From: TH5896 sp049578985
Lineage (GTDB): Archaea; Thermoproteota; Nitrososphaeria; Nitrososphaerales; Nitrososphaeraceae
Assembly: GCA_049578985.1 (NCBI GenBank)
Contig: JBAUMZ010000207.1
Coordinates: forward strand, 1 to 55,895
Direction of reading: 5' to 3'
DNA length: 55,895 nt
A program made the position numbers and the translations under genes. Positions within the stretch are counted from its first letter, which is position 1, and each line of letters begins with the position of its first letter. Below, in pieces: positions 49,634 through 55,895 of the stretch. The notes under the pieces are model-generated. The model worked only from the letters and a program-made list of their open reading frames with translations. It had not been told where the DNA came from and made no database searches.

Positions 49634-50245
49634 ATGATTGAAGCAAACCCGGAAAATTCTAACTAAATCTGCGATTATATTCTGGCCGAGCAAAGCGAGT
49701 TCAATCTTAAGGATTCAACTAAAGAAGGCAAGATAATAGTGCGGATCTGGCTGTCCACTTTTCTTGGCGGCAAACCATTTCATCATGCTACTAAACTGGA
49801 CATTCTTTCGTACCTGGACAGCCTGAGGAGACCTCTGTCGGAGGATCCCAATCGTAAGTGGATTGGCTCCTACAATTCCAGGCAGATGATCCTGAACAAG
49901 TTCTTTAGATGGCTGTATAACCTGGATGAGCCTGATCAGAAGAAGAGGATCACTCCACCTTGCATGGCAGGGATGTGAAAACTTCCAAGGGGTCAGTCGT
50001 CGCCTTACAAACCTTCTGACCTCCGGGACAGTCGCGAACACAGTATCTTTTTGAGATACTGTTCAAGCAAACGTGATAGAGGTTACCATGCAATGGCAAA
50101 TGGTATATCCGCAGGACCACATGAGATCCTCAATCTTAAGGTTAAGGATATCCATTTCAAGACCACAGAAGAAGGAATTCAGTACGCAGAAGTTTTGATA
50201 ACTGGCGGCATCCTACCTCTCCTCGGAATAATATCTGTGACATAG
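49634..50245 (+). pseudogene. Tyrosine recombinase/integrase remnant at tRNA-Ser
   Basis: One reading frame runs from ATG 49634 through two nonsense codons: TAA at 49664-49666 and TGA at 49976-49978. It still encodes AEQSEFNLKDSTKEGKI, the SAM-like core-binding domain (ATKLDILSYLDSLRRP, SRQMILNKFFRWLYN) and the start of the catalytic domain (FLRYCSSKRDRGYHAMANG, SAGPHEILNLKVKDIHF). The catalytic Arg expected before PHEIL is Gly, and the C-terminal HxxR and Tyr motifs are missing after 50245. It is a decayed thaumarchaeal-type integrase next to a tRNA, the usual attachment site. Confidence 0.85.
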
Positions 50246-50333
50246 ATATACCCTTCTATATCTATGACATGACGTAAAGAGATTTAGATAATGTGCGAAG
50301 GAATAAAATGATTTATGCAACAAAGCCTAGTAG

Positions 50334-50341
50334 ATTAAATA
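50334..50341 (+). promoter_or_regulatory. TATA box of the orphan gene at 50365
   Basis: ATTAAATA is centred 27 bases before ATG 50365, supporting that start and active expression as a leaderless transcript. Confidence 0.45.
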
Positions 50342-50364
50342 ACATGAATTACGAGTAATCTGGA

Positions 50365-51087
50365 ATGCATTACTGGGTAGGTTCACATTGTCTTGTCACG
50401 GATAACGAAAAGAGTAATCCAAAGAAGATTAGATCCTACTTCCCTTTGGGAGTAATATCTGTCGCAGATAGAATTACAATCGTTAATGAGATGGTGAATA
50501 ATATTCCCGACAAATCATGGATGCTATATCTCTTGGAAATTTTCAACACGCAAGACATCGCATTAGAGCTAAACCTCATCTGCCAATTCGATGGTCAGGA
50601 CTATTTTGAGGCAATATTTCAAGGAGTTAATCAGTACAGGTTCGTGCGTGTTCTTCCAGTTGTCGGGCATACTTATAGTCGCTATATATTTCTTGACTCT
50701 CAGAGACAAACAATCAGATATGCGTTAACAGATAAAGACAATGGACAATATGAAATCTATGACCTCTCTGCAAAGAATGTCGATGGTTTTAATTTTCGAG
50801 GCTCAAGACAATTCACAGGAATAGAATGGTGGAACAAAATGAAGAATTCACCGTATCCAATAAAGTACGAAGTAGAAATTTCCCAGTTATTGTTTGGACT
50901 TACAGATAATTCCTCCGACGAATATTTAACGACCTTTTATCCTTATAGCGCCTTGCTACCTAACGACGACGGCTCAAGGGCCTCATACCCTGTTTCGATT
51001 CAAAACCTGAAAATCAAAGATGATGGATGTATATCGTATCATATTACTTCTGGTAGATGCATTAGAGGCATACGATACGGTTGCTGA
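50365..51087 (+). CDS. Orphan protein next to the integrase remnant
   Basis: The 240-residue soluble protein has no recognised domain. Its middle is beta-rich with many aromatic residues (GQDYFEAIFQGVNQYRFVRVLPVVGHTYSRYIFLDSQRQTIRYALTDKDNGQYEIYDL), and a segment GSRQFTGIEWWNKMKNSPYPIKYEVEISQLLFG follows. The pattern of strands suggests a carbohydrate- or protein-binding beta domain, a guess. Position between the integrase remnant and rlmE suggests element cargo. It has its own TATA box. Confidence 0.55.
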   Translation: MHYWVGSHCLVTDNEKSNPKKIRSYFPLGVISVADRITIVNEMVNNIPDKSWMLYLLEIFNTQDIALELNLICQFDGQDYFEAIFQGVNQYRFVRVLPVVGHTYSRYIFLDSQRQTIRYALTDKDNGQYEIYDLSAKNVDGFNFRGSRQFTGIEWWNKMKNSPYPIKYEVEISQLLFGLTDNSSDEYLTTFYPYSALLPNDDGSRASYPVSIQNLKIKDDGCISYHITSGRCIRGIRYGC

Positions 51088-51131
51088 TATTATCATACTA
51101 AGGTTCTATTTGGGAGCTAACTTGACCCAGT

Positions 51132-51731
51132 TTATCCTTTAAAACCAAGACATATTACGTAAAGCTCACTGCTCTCCTGTCTGCTGGCTGGAGGCTTGCT
51201 AAGCTTTACCAAAGAAAAGTGTTCTGCAAGTTCGTCTACAACGGATCGTGTTGAAACGCCCTGAAAAATTTTATAAACAGCATTTCCTCCGCTTTCGAGG
51301 ATTTTTGTAGTGACATGCAGGGCATACTTCGTAAGAGAAATTTGTCTCTCGTGATCAATTTCCCAAATTCCACTTACGTTAGGTGACATGTCACTAAGGA
51401 CAACATCGAATTTGTCACCAGGGCCAATAGATTGGAGTAGAATTCGAGTTAGTTGCGGATCGTCTATACTTCCCTTGATAAATCTTGTCCCCACCAACGG
51501 ACTTATTTCCTTTTGATCTAATCCCAAAACAAAACCAGTTTGACCAACCAATTGACTTGCCACTTGAATCCATCCCCCTGGTGCGCAACCAAATTCAACC
51601 ACTTTATCAGATTTCTTGATAATTTTGTAAGACTTGTTGAGCTGAATGAGTTTAAAGGCAGCCCTACTACGATATCCTTCCTGTTTCGCTAATTTCCTAT
51701 ATTGATCCCTCTTAGCTTTGCTCAGCTTCAT
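51132..51731 (-). CDS. rlmE: 23S rRNA (uridine-2'-O)-methyltransferase RlmE/FtsJ
   Basis: The 199-residue protein has the FtsJ K-D-K-E pattern: Lys in YRSRAAFKLIQLNK, the SAM loop VVEFGCAPGGWIQVAS, Asp in FDVVLSDMSPN, Lys in AVYKIFQG and Glu in ESSELYVICLG. It methylates the A-loop U of 23S rRNA; archaeal members may also act on tRNA. There is no C-terminal extension (TRAM domain) as in some archaeal homologues. The start ATG 51731 is unambiguous. Confidence 0.95.
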   Translation of the reverse strand: MKLSKAKRDQYRKLAKQEGYRSRAAFKLIQLNKSYKIIKKSDKVVEFGCAPGGWIQVASQLVGQTGFVLGLDQKEISPLVGTRFIKGSIDDPQLTRILLQSIGPGDKFDVVLSDMSPNVSGIWEIDHERQISLTKYALHVTTKILESGGNAVYKIFQGVSTRSVVDELAEHFSLVKLSKPPASRQESSELYVICLGFKG

Positions 51732-52119
51732 TATATTATAAGATTAGGTAATCAAAGCACGCACAAGAATATAATTGATGCCTTCCCAGAAATGTAAAAA
51801 AATGATGATATATAATACTCTTGAAGTAATTAAAAGTAGAACACATATGTCTACCTAAAATGGTCCCTTCAACAGTAATCATAGTAATGGATATTAAGTC
51901 GTTGCGATGCAGATACAAACTGAAGTAATAGTACCTAAGTCAATCACACTACGTGATTATGTTACCCTAACGAATTCAAACTAATATCTTGTTCAGAATT
52001 AAACTCCAAAAATCGTGAATGCAGGTTTGAAGTGCTTGAGTGCATCATTTGGAGAAAATATATCAAAATCACACCGCGGTGAACCATGTGTCGTCTAAAC
52101 ATATTGTTCTGTACTATCC
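51732..52119. other. Gene-free interval of 388 bases
   Basis: AT-rich space with no RNA gene or credible frame; a 60-codon opposing frame (51736-51918) is Cys/Phe/His-rich and not protein-like. It probably holds the promoter of rlmE and the terminator of aIF1A. Confidence 0.5.
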
Positions 52120-52425
52120 TCAAACATTATTGAGATAACCATCCTGCTGTAATTTCTCCGCGTGTGCTCTGATATATCTCCATACTACATCTGCTTTGGA
52201 TGATTGAAAATCCCATGGAGCTACCAAAACAACATCATTATCTCTAATCCACATTCTTCTCTTTATTTTTCCGCTAATACGGCATACCCTTACTTCCCCA
52301 TCGGTGCACTTGACAATCACATTATCTCCCCCTACAAGCTTAATAACCCTGCCCAGCAATTGTCCATCCTGTGGGAGGACCAATTCCTTCAAATGAGATT
52401 CGCTCAGTACTTTCCTTTTGCCTAT
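52120..52425 (-). CDS. Translation initiation factor aIF1A, possible ATA start
   Basis: The core is typical: PQDGQLLGRVIKLVGGDNVIVKCTDGEVRVCRISGKIKRRMWIRDNDVVLVAPWDFQSSKADVVWRYI, an S1/OB-fold that binds the ribosomal A site and stimulates initiation. The shortest canonical start is TTG 52392, giving 90 residues. But the frame extends upstream through GKRKVLSESHLKELVLPQ, which reads like the native N-terminus of thaumarchaeal aIF1A (usually M-GKRK). There is no ATG, GTG or TTG before the in-frame TAG; the codon before GGC is ATA at 52423-52425. A TATA-like element at 52461-52469 is about 40 bases before the ATA. Confidence 0.85.
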   Translation of the reverse strand: MGKRKVLSESHLKELVLPQDGQLLGRVIKLVGGDNVIVKCTDGEVRVCRISGKIKRRMWIRDNDVVLVAPWDFQSSKADVVWRYIRAHAEKLQQDGYLNNV

Positions 52426-52849
52426 TTCTATGACCTACCTATATTACCCCAGCGAACATGTAATAAAAACGTATCATTTAATGGAGAATAATACCGGGTT
52501 TGGGGATAAGAATTGGCTATAGAAAGAATTTCAGGCTATTACTTTCAATAAAAAATATCACATCATGGTAATAATACTGAGCTAATTTACGAAAAATAGT
52601 AATAACGATACATGGATTGTCTTGCTTCAACATGCTCTTAATAATGATCCTATAAATAATGCCGAAGAAGAAATCTCATTTCTTAACCCTACACCCTCGA
52701 AGACCATTACATTATTGTTATTATTATTACTATGATGATGGATAGGAGACTAGATAGTTTCTACCTTCAATTAAAGAATAATCTGAATAAAAAGATCATA
52801 CATAATAAAAAGGAACGATTCCTTTTTCATACATTTAAGCTGAGAGATT
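52426..52849. other. Gene-free AT-rich interval of 424 bases
   Basis: It holds the presumed promoter of aIF1A at its left end (TTTTTATTA on the reverse strand at 52461-52469) and a short TTA/TGA microsatellite-like stretch (about 52707-52742). No RNA gene is seen. Confidence 0.5.
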
Positions 52850-53119
52850 CTATTCTTCTATTTTCATATTGTCCATTGGTATCATTCTTTCCATACCACC
52901 ATAAAGCTCCAGATACCTTTCGCCTTTATGAGTTATCTGATAAGTTTTTCTATCTTCATCATATTTTACAAGCCCATTATGTAACAATTCTGCAAGATAT
53001 TCTCTCAATTGATTGGTTGACAAATACGCCTTAAACATGATCTTCGTTTTACTCGTCCCTTTACCTTGAGCAGCTTCCAAAATCATCGCAATAATGTCAT
53101 TTCTAGCCCTATTCTTCAC
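52850..53119 (-). CDS. Small winged-helix regulator (HTH_45-like)
   Basis: The 89-residue protein matches the archaeal winged-helix pattern: RNDIIAMILEAAQGKGTSKTKIMFKAYLSTNQLREYLAELLHNGLVKYDEDRKTYQITHKGERYLELY, with the recognition helix LSTNQLREYLAELL and the Y-x-I-T-x-KG wing. Such proteins are abundant in Nitrososphaerales genomes and are probably transcription regulators. It is flanked by gene-free AT-rich DNA on both sides. Opposing ORF 52732-53034 is its shadow. Confidence 0.8.
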   Translation of the reverse strand: MKNRARNDIIAMILEAAQGKGTSKTKIMFKAYLSTNQLREYLAELLHNGLVKYDEDRKTYQITHKGERYLELYGGMERMIPMDNMKIEE

Positions 53120-53940
53120 TGCAATTCCCTAAACTATATTCATGCAATATATTTATGGAGGACTAATGCATCATCTAAAAATAAAATAGGTACTAATCCT
53201 ACTATCAACTAATTAAAATGTGGGTAATCAAAGATTATAACCTAAGATTTATTCTTTTACTGATTTTGCCTCAATGATCGGGGATCCTCCAATACATTCC
53301 TTAATATGGAGTCCAATAACCCGGAACCAAATCAGTGTTCACAATAGTAGAGCGCGGAAATTCGTTGTCTGCTTTGCATAACCTCTTTATGTTTATGTCT
53401 TAGGTTTACAATCGAGATTGTAATCTTATCATCATTAAATTAGAACAACATACATACTTGATGTTAATGATACAATAGATGATTTCGCTGGATTACCACA
53501 TTTAAAGATACGGATGGTGAATAATAATAATATATTAGACTGTTCCGATATCTTCACCAAAGATAGTGAGCTTTACCAAAGGTTGGTAGCATCAACATAA
53601 TTTATGCAGCATTTCAAGGTAAAAACTTTACTCTTATTAGCCTGAAGGTAGTACGCTTGGACATGTACAATTACTAGAGAATTATGAATAGGCGTATCTT
53701 ATTGGATCTCGAATAGAATTTGTTATCTTTAAGAGATCCAGATATACTAACCTCGAAACGATTTCAATTTTCAATCATAGCTACCTGATTTACCAACTAA
53801 CCAGGGAATCATAAATTATGTGTCAGCAAACAATACGATCTTAATAGTTTAATGATATCTGTCTTGAGATTGGTAACCCTGTTATGCATACAAAAGAGAA
53901 GAGGCAACCTATAAATGACGAGCAGTAGATGTTGTACTAA
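53120..53940. other. Gene-poor AT-rich interval of 821 bases
   Basis: No RNA gene, CRISPR or strong promoter is visible. A 48-codon open stretch (about 53457-53600: LDVNDTIDDFAGLPHLKIRMV, then ILDCSDIFTKDSELYQRL) reads like part of a protein but lacks a usable start upstream and ends by stop, so it may be a gene fragment. It is followed by stop-rich sequence. Eroded coding DNA is the most likely reading. Confidence 0.4.
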
Positions 53941-54513
53941 ATGTCACAGCCTCACTTCACAGATGGGAATCTAATCATCCTTTTTGGTGTACATAGTGAG
54001 AGCGAGGCAGCTGAAACTGTTCCAAACTATGTCGAAGAGCGAATAAGAGTATGTGTTGAATTGTATCGTATTGTTACGACTTCTAAGCCTGATCGTAACA
54101 ATACGCTGGTACTAGTAGTCGTGGACAACAACACTAGTCAGGCCATAAAAAAGAGGCTAATTGAAGGTGGAATTAAAGATGATCTAATATTATTTGCTGA
54201 ATCGCCTAAGACCGTCGAGCAAACATTTGATTATGTGCTTAAATTCATAAAAAAGCGCGCGAACCCACCGTATTTGTACTTCGTTGGATCCGTGTGGCAT
54301 AAGGATATTTATGATTCAGCAATTCTTTCAAAAATGAAAGATTATCAGATAAGATTTGAAGGTGCTCCAGACCACAGACCAGTAGATAGTGTCGCAAAAG
54401 AAAAAGCACTTAACACACCAACAAAAGGGATCGGATATTACAAAGACAAAATAAAGAATAAAACCGTCGACATGGTTATCAACTACATATTCCCTGATGA
54501 TAAGAATAAGTAG
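53941..54513 (+). CDS. YdcF/DUF218-like protein
   Basis: The 190-residue soluble protein has the DUF218 layout: LIILFGVHSESEAAETVPNYVEERIRVCVELYR, TLVLVVVDNNTSQAIKKRLIEGGIKDDLILFAESPKTVEQTFDYVLKFI, and PPYLYFVGSVWHKDIYDSAIL. DUF218 proteins have a Rossmann-like fold, some with a membrane anchor; this one has none. The conserved G-G of the nucleotide loop (GG-x-x) is replaced by GVHSES, so activity is uncertain. The kinase gene at 54609 follows on the same strand. Confidence 0.65.
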   Translation: MSQPHFTDGNLIILFGVHSESEAAETVPNYVEERIRVCVELYRIVTTSKPDRNNTLVLVVVDNNTSQAIKKRLIEGGIKDDLILFAESPKTVEQTFDYVLKFIKKRANPPYLYFVGSVWHKDIYDSAILSKMKDYQIRFEGAPDHRPVDSVAKEKALNTPTKGIGYYKDKIKNKTVDMVINYIFPDDKNK

Positions 54514-54608
54514 TGTGTCGTCGCAACACCAAATTATTCTCGTTCGCAGGTCGCTACTTGGGTAAAATTGAATTTTCAAGACTGTTTGATGATGTCATTG
54601 CGTTTGTA

Positions 54609-55115
54609 ATGCCTAAAATTATTCTCTTTTGTGGCTTGCCTGGAGTAGGCAAGACGACTCTCGCTAGGTCCCTAGTCTCCAGAACCGGGGTTAGCATATT
54701 ATCTTCTGACAAGATACGGAAAGAGCTAATAAGATATCCTACCTATTCAAGGACTGAAGGCCGATTAATATATGATGTGTTGATGTTATTGACTAAATAT
54801 TTGACTGCCGCCGGGATCGACTGTATTCTTGACGCAACATTTAACAGAGAACGATCCAGAATGGAAGTCGAAAATAAGCTTCGATCAAACAATGTGCAGC
54901 TATATGTGATTGAATGCACCTGTCCAGAGGATGTTGTACTAGACCGATTGAGAAATAGGAAAAATGACTACTCTGATGCAGGTTATTCAGTTTATTCCAA
55001 AATGAAGACCATATATGAACCTGTTCACGGAAGGCATCTAGCCATAGATACTAGCTTACCATGTGAGGTAAATCTGCAAAAGATTCTATCGTATGTATTT
55101 GGCGCAGCACAGTGA
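54609..55115 (+). CDS. P-loop kinase of the AAA_33/zeta-like family
   Basis: From ATG 54609 the product begins MPKIILFCGLPGVGKTTLARSLV with a Walker A loop GLPGVGKT. ILSSDKIRKELI has the Asp that contacts the substrate, GIDCILDATFNRERSR the catalytic-base D-x-T-F segment, and VIECTCPEDVVLDRLRNRKND the lid Arg cluster. Such kinases act on small molecules or RNA ends (T4 Pnkp-like, zeta-toxin-like, seryl-tRNA kinase-like). The frame extends to GTG 54513, directly overlapping the previous stop, but the added residues are poor. Partner with the YdcF-like gene likely. Confidence 0.8.
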   Translation: MPKIILFCGLPGVGKTTLARSLVSRTGVSILSSDKIRKELIRYPTYSRTEGRLIYDVLMLLTKYLTAAGIDCILDATFNRERSRMEVENKLRSNNVQLYVIECTCPEDVVLDRLRNRKNDYSDAGYSVYSKMKTIYEPVHGRHLAIDTSLPCEVNLQKILSYVFGAAQ

Positions 55116-55351
55116 TAAACCTTCTATCAATTTGCTTCACAGGCCACAAAATAAACCGGTACCTGATTCCTTGGCAATAAAACACCAAGAGGAACCATGG
55201 AATGAGTCTTGAGTTCGTAGGTTGCAAAATTCTAAATCACTGATTCTTATTTCTTTTCGTTCCTAATAGAGGGTATCTTAGCCATATACATGGCCATATC
55301 CGCGAATGAACGCGGTGCGGGCATAACAAAAAAGAAAAGCTAGAGTTGATT

Positions 55352-55855
55352 TTAGTCTAATTCGAGGTCCCTTTCTTTGAGTTCTTGGTCATCCAGTTTC
55401 TTTAACTCAGAAACGAGAAATTCTCGATATTTTCCCTTCTCCTGTTCTGTCATCTTATCCAAGTTTGAGCTAAGAGCAGTGCCTATGGCAGAAGCTCTAT
55501 CAATAAGGTCCAATGCCATGAATTTGCCTACATTTCCGAATCGGAGCATAACATCCAACTGCTTTTGTATAATGCTATTTATCGACTCTACGTCCGAAGC
55601 CATTTCTAGTCCCTTCAAAGTTATTCTGTACCTGCCATTTTCTGCCTCTTCAATTAGTCCTTCTTCCAATAGCCTACCTAGCATTGGATAGATTAGACCA
55701 GGAGAAGGCCTCCACTTTCCATCGCTCTGCAGGACTGCCCTGTCAATAATTTCTTTTCCTGTCATAGGAGCATCTTTAAGCAAATTCAGTACATAATGTC
55801 GCGAGAAACCACGAGGAATCGAGCTGCCCACCCTCGAGATCCAGTTCGATAGCAT
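55352..55855 (-). CDS. PadR-family transcriptional regulator
   Basis: The 167-residue protein has the PadR winged helix: RHYVLNLLKDAPMTGKEIIDRAVLQSDGKWRPSPGLIYPMLGRLLEEGLIEEAENGRYRITLKGLEM with the S-P-G-x-I-Y-P-x-L--LE--G-I signature, and a helical C-terminal dimerisation region (about 95-167). PadR proteins repress efflux or stress genes and respond to small hydrophobic compounds. The target gene is unknown; the neighbouring kinase converges on it. A TATA box sits 30 bases upstream. Confidence 0.93.
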   Translation of the reverse strand: MLSNWISRVGSSIPRGFSRHYVLNLLKDAPMTGKEIIDRAVLQSDGKWRPSPGLIYPMLGRLLEEGLIEEAENGRYRITLKGLEMASDVESINSIIQKQLDVMLRFGNVGKFMALDLIDRASAIGTALSSNLDKMTEQEKGKYREFLVSELKKLDDQELKERDLELD

Positions 55856-55880
55856 ATCACTAGTAATATCGCTAGAGACA

Positions 55881-55888
55881 TATTTAAG
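55881..55888 (-). promoter_or_regulatory. TATA box of the PadR gene
   Basis: Reverse-strand CTTAAATA is centred about 30 bases before ATG 55855, consistent with a leaderless transcript. Confidence 0.5.
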
Positions 55889-55895
55889 TCTTAGG

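Noticed and set aside
19664..49978. Common recoding of stop codons (TAG at 19748, TAA at 49664, TGA at 49976)
   Set aside because: The three differ in codon and the integrase ones occur with other inactivating changes, so they fit decay, not recoding. The TAG case is kept as a separate finding.
49715..50041. 108-codon reverse-strand frame at the integrase remnant
   Set aside because: The plus-strand frame shows clear integrase motifs across the same DNA, so this is a shadow.
52732..53034. 100-codon plus-strand frame
   Set aside because: It is the shadow of the winged-helix gene 52850-53119 and has a low-complexity Phe/Leu/His composition.
1..55895. CRISPR array, rRNA operon, RNase P RNA or SRP RNA
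   Set aside because: I scanned the intergenic stretches and found no regularly spaced repeats and no recognisable conserved RNA signatures; a covariance-model search would be decisive.

Overview
The window is a chromosomal segment of a Nitrososphaeria archaeon (Thaumarchaeota), probably Nitrososphaerales; the species cannot be fixed from sequence alone. The evidence is archaeal: a histone, TFB, TFE-alpha and TFE-beta, RNA polymerase subunit Rpo3, ribosomal proteins L18e/L13/S9/L37Ae, a complete exosome (Rrp4, Rrp41, Rrp42, Csl4), SBDS, Pcc1, prefoldin beta, aIF1A, Trm56, an XPF-type nuclease, MptE, tRNAs with introns, and TATA boxes 26-32 bases before many starts. A J-domain/ferredoxin fusion, a two-domain siroheme decarboxylase and an Amt ammonium transporter fit this group. 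Base composition is moderately AT-rich.

Layout. 1-7.3 kb: truncated asparagine synthetase, TatA/TatC, a ferredoxin, a shortened Rieske-like protein, tRNA-Gly, TFB divergent from a Cas4/RecB-like Fe-S protein, small membrane proteins and an intron-containing tRNA-Phe. 7.4-16.6 kb: tRNA modification (Trm56, TruD), a PfkB kinase, NnrD, histone, TatD hydrolase, a sugar nucleotidyltransferase and the J-domain/ferredoxin protein. 16.9-27.6 kb: a nitrilase, many small thaumarchaeal proteins, tRNA-Cys with an intron, HNH and Rieske proteins, TFE-beta, TFE-alpha and a DEAD-box helicase. 27.6-32.9 kb: GMP synthase, MptE, Csl4 and prephenate dehydratase. 33.2-38.3 kb: XPF nuclease followed by the archaeal exosome superoperon (SBDS, Rrp4, Rrp41, Rrp42, L37Ae, Pcc1, prefoldin beta). 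38.6-42.6 kb: Amt, a repeat-bearing secreted peptide, and rpo3-L18e-L13-S9. 43-47.7 kb: SufC, chlorite-dismutase-family protein, DUF1802, aldo/keto reductase and the siroheme decarboxylase fusion, a heme/Fe-S neighbourhood. 47.8-51.1 kb: an accessory island of orphan genes around tRNA-Ser(GCT), with a decayed integrase directly after the tRNA. 51.1-55.9 kb: RlmE, aIF1A, a winged-helix protein, AT-rich gene-poor DNA, a YdcF-like/P-loop kinase pair and a PadR regulator.

Most of the window is ordinary core genome for information processing. The observations most worth checking are an aIF1A gene whose conserved N-terminus can only be reached from an ATA codon, a Rieske-like protein lacking one of its two cluster-binding motifs, a gene with an ATGA-coupled 5' extension broken by an in-frame amber codon, a Cas4-like Fe-S protein with a degraded nuclease motif and no CRISPR, a small peptide with two identical 52-base repeats, and the integrase remnant at tRNA-Ser with its neighbouring orphan genes. 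I found no CRISPR array, rRNA or intact mobile element.
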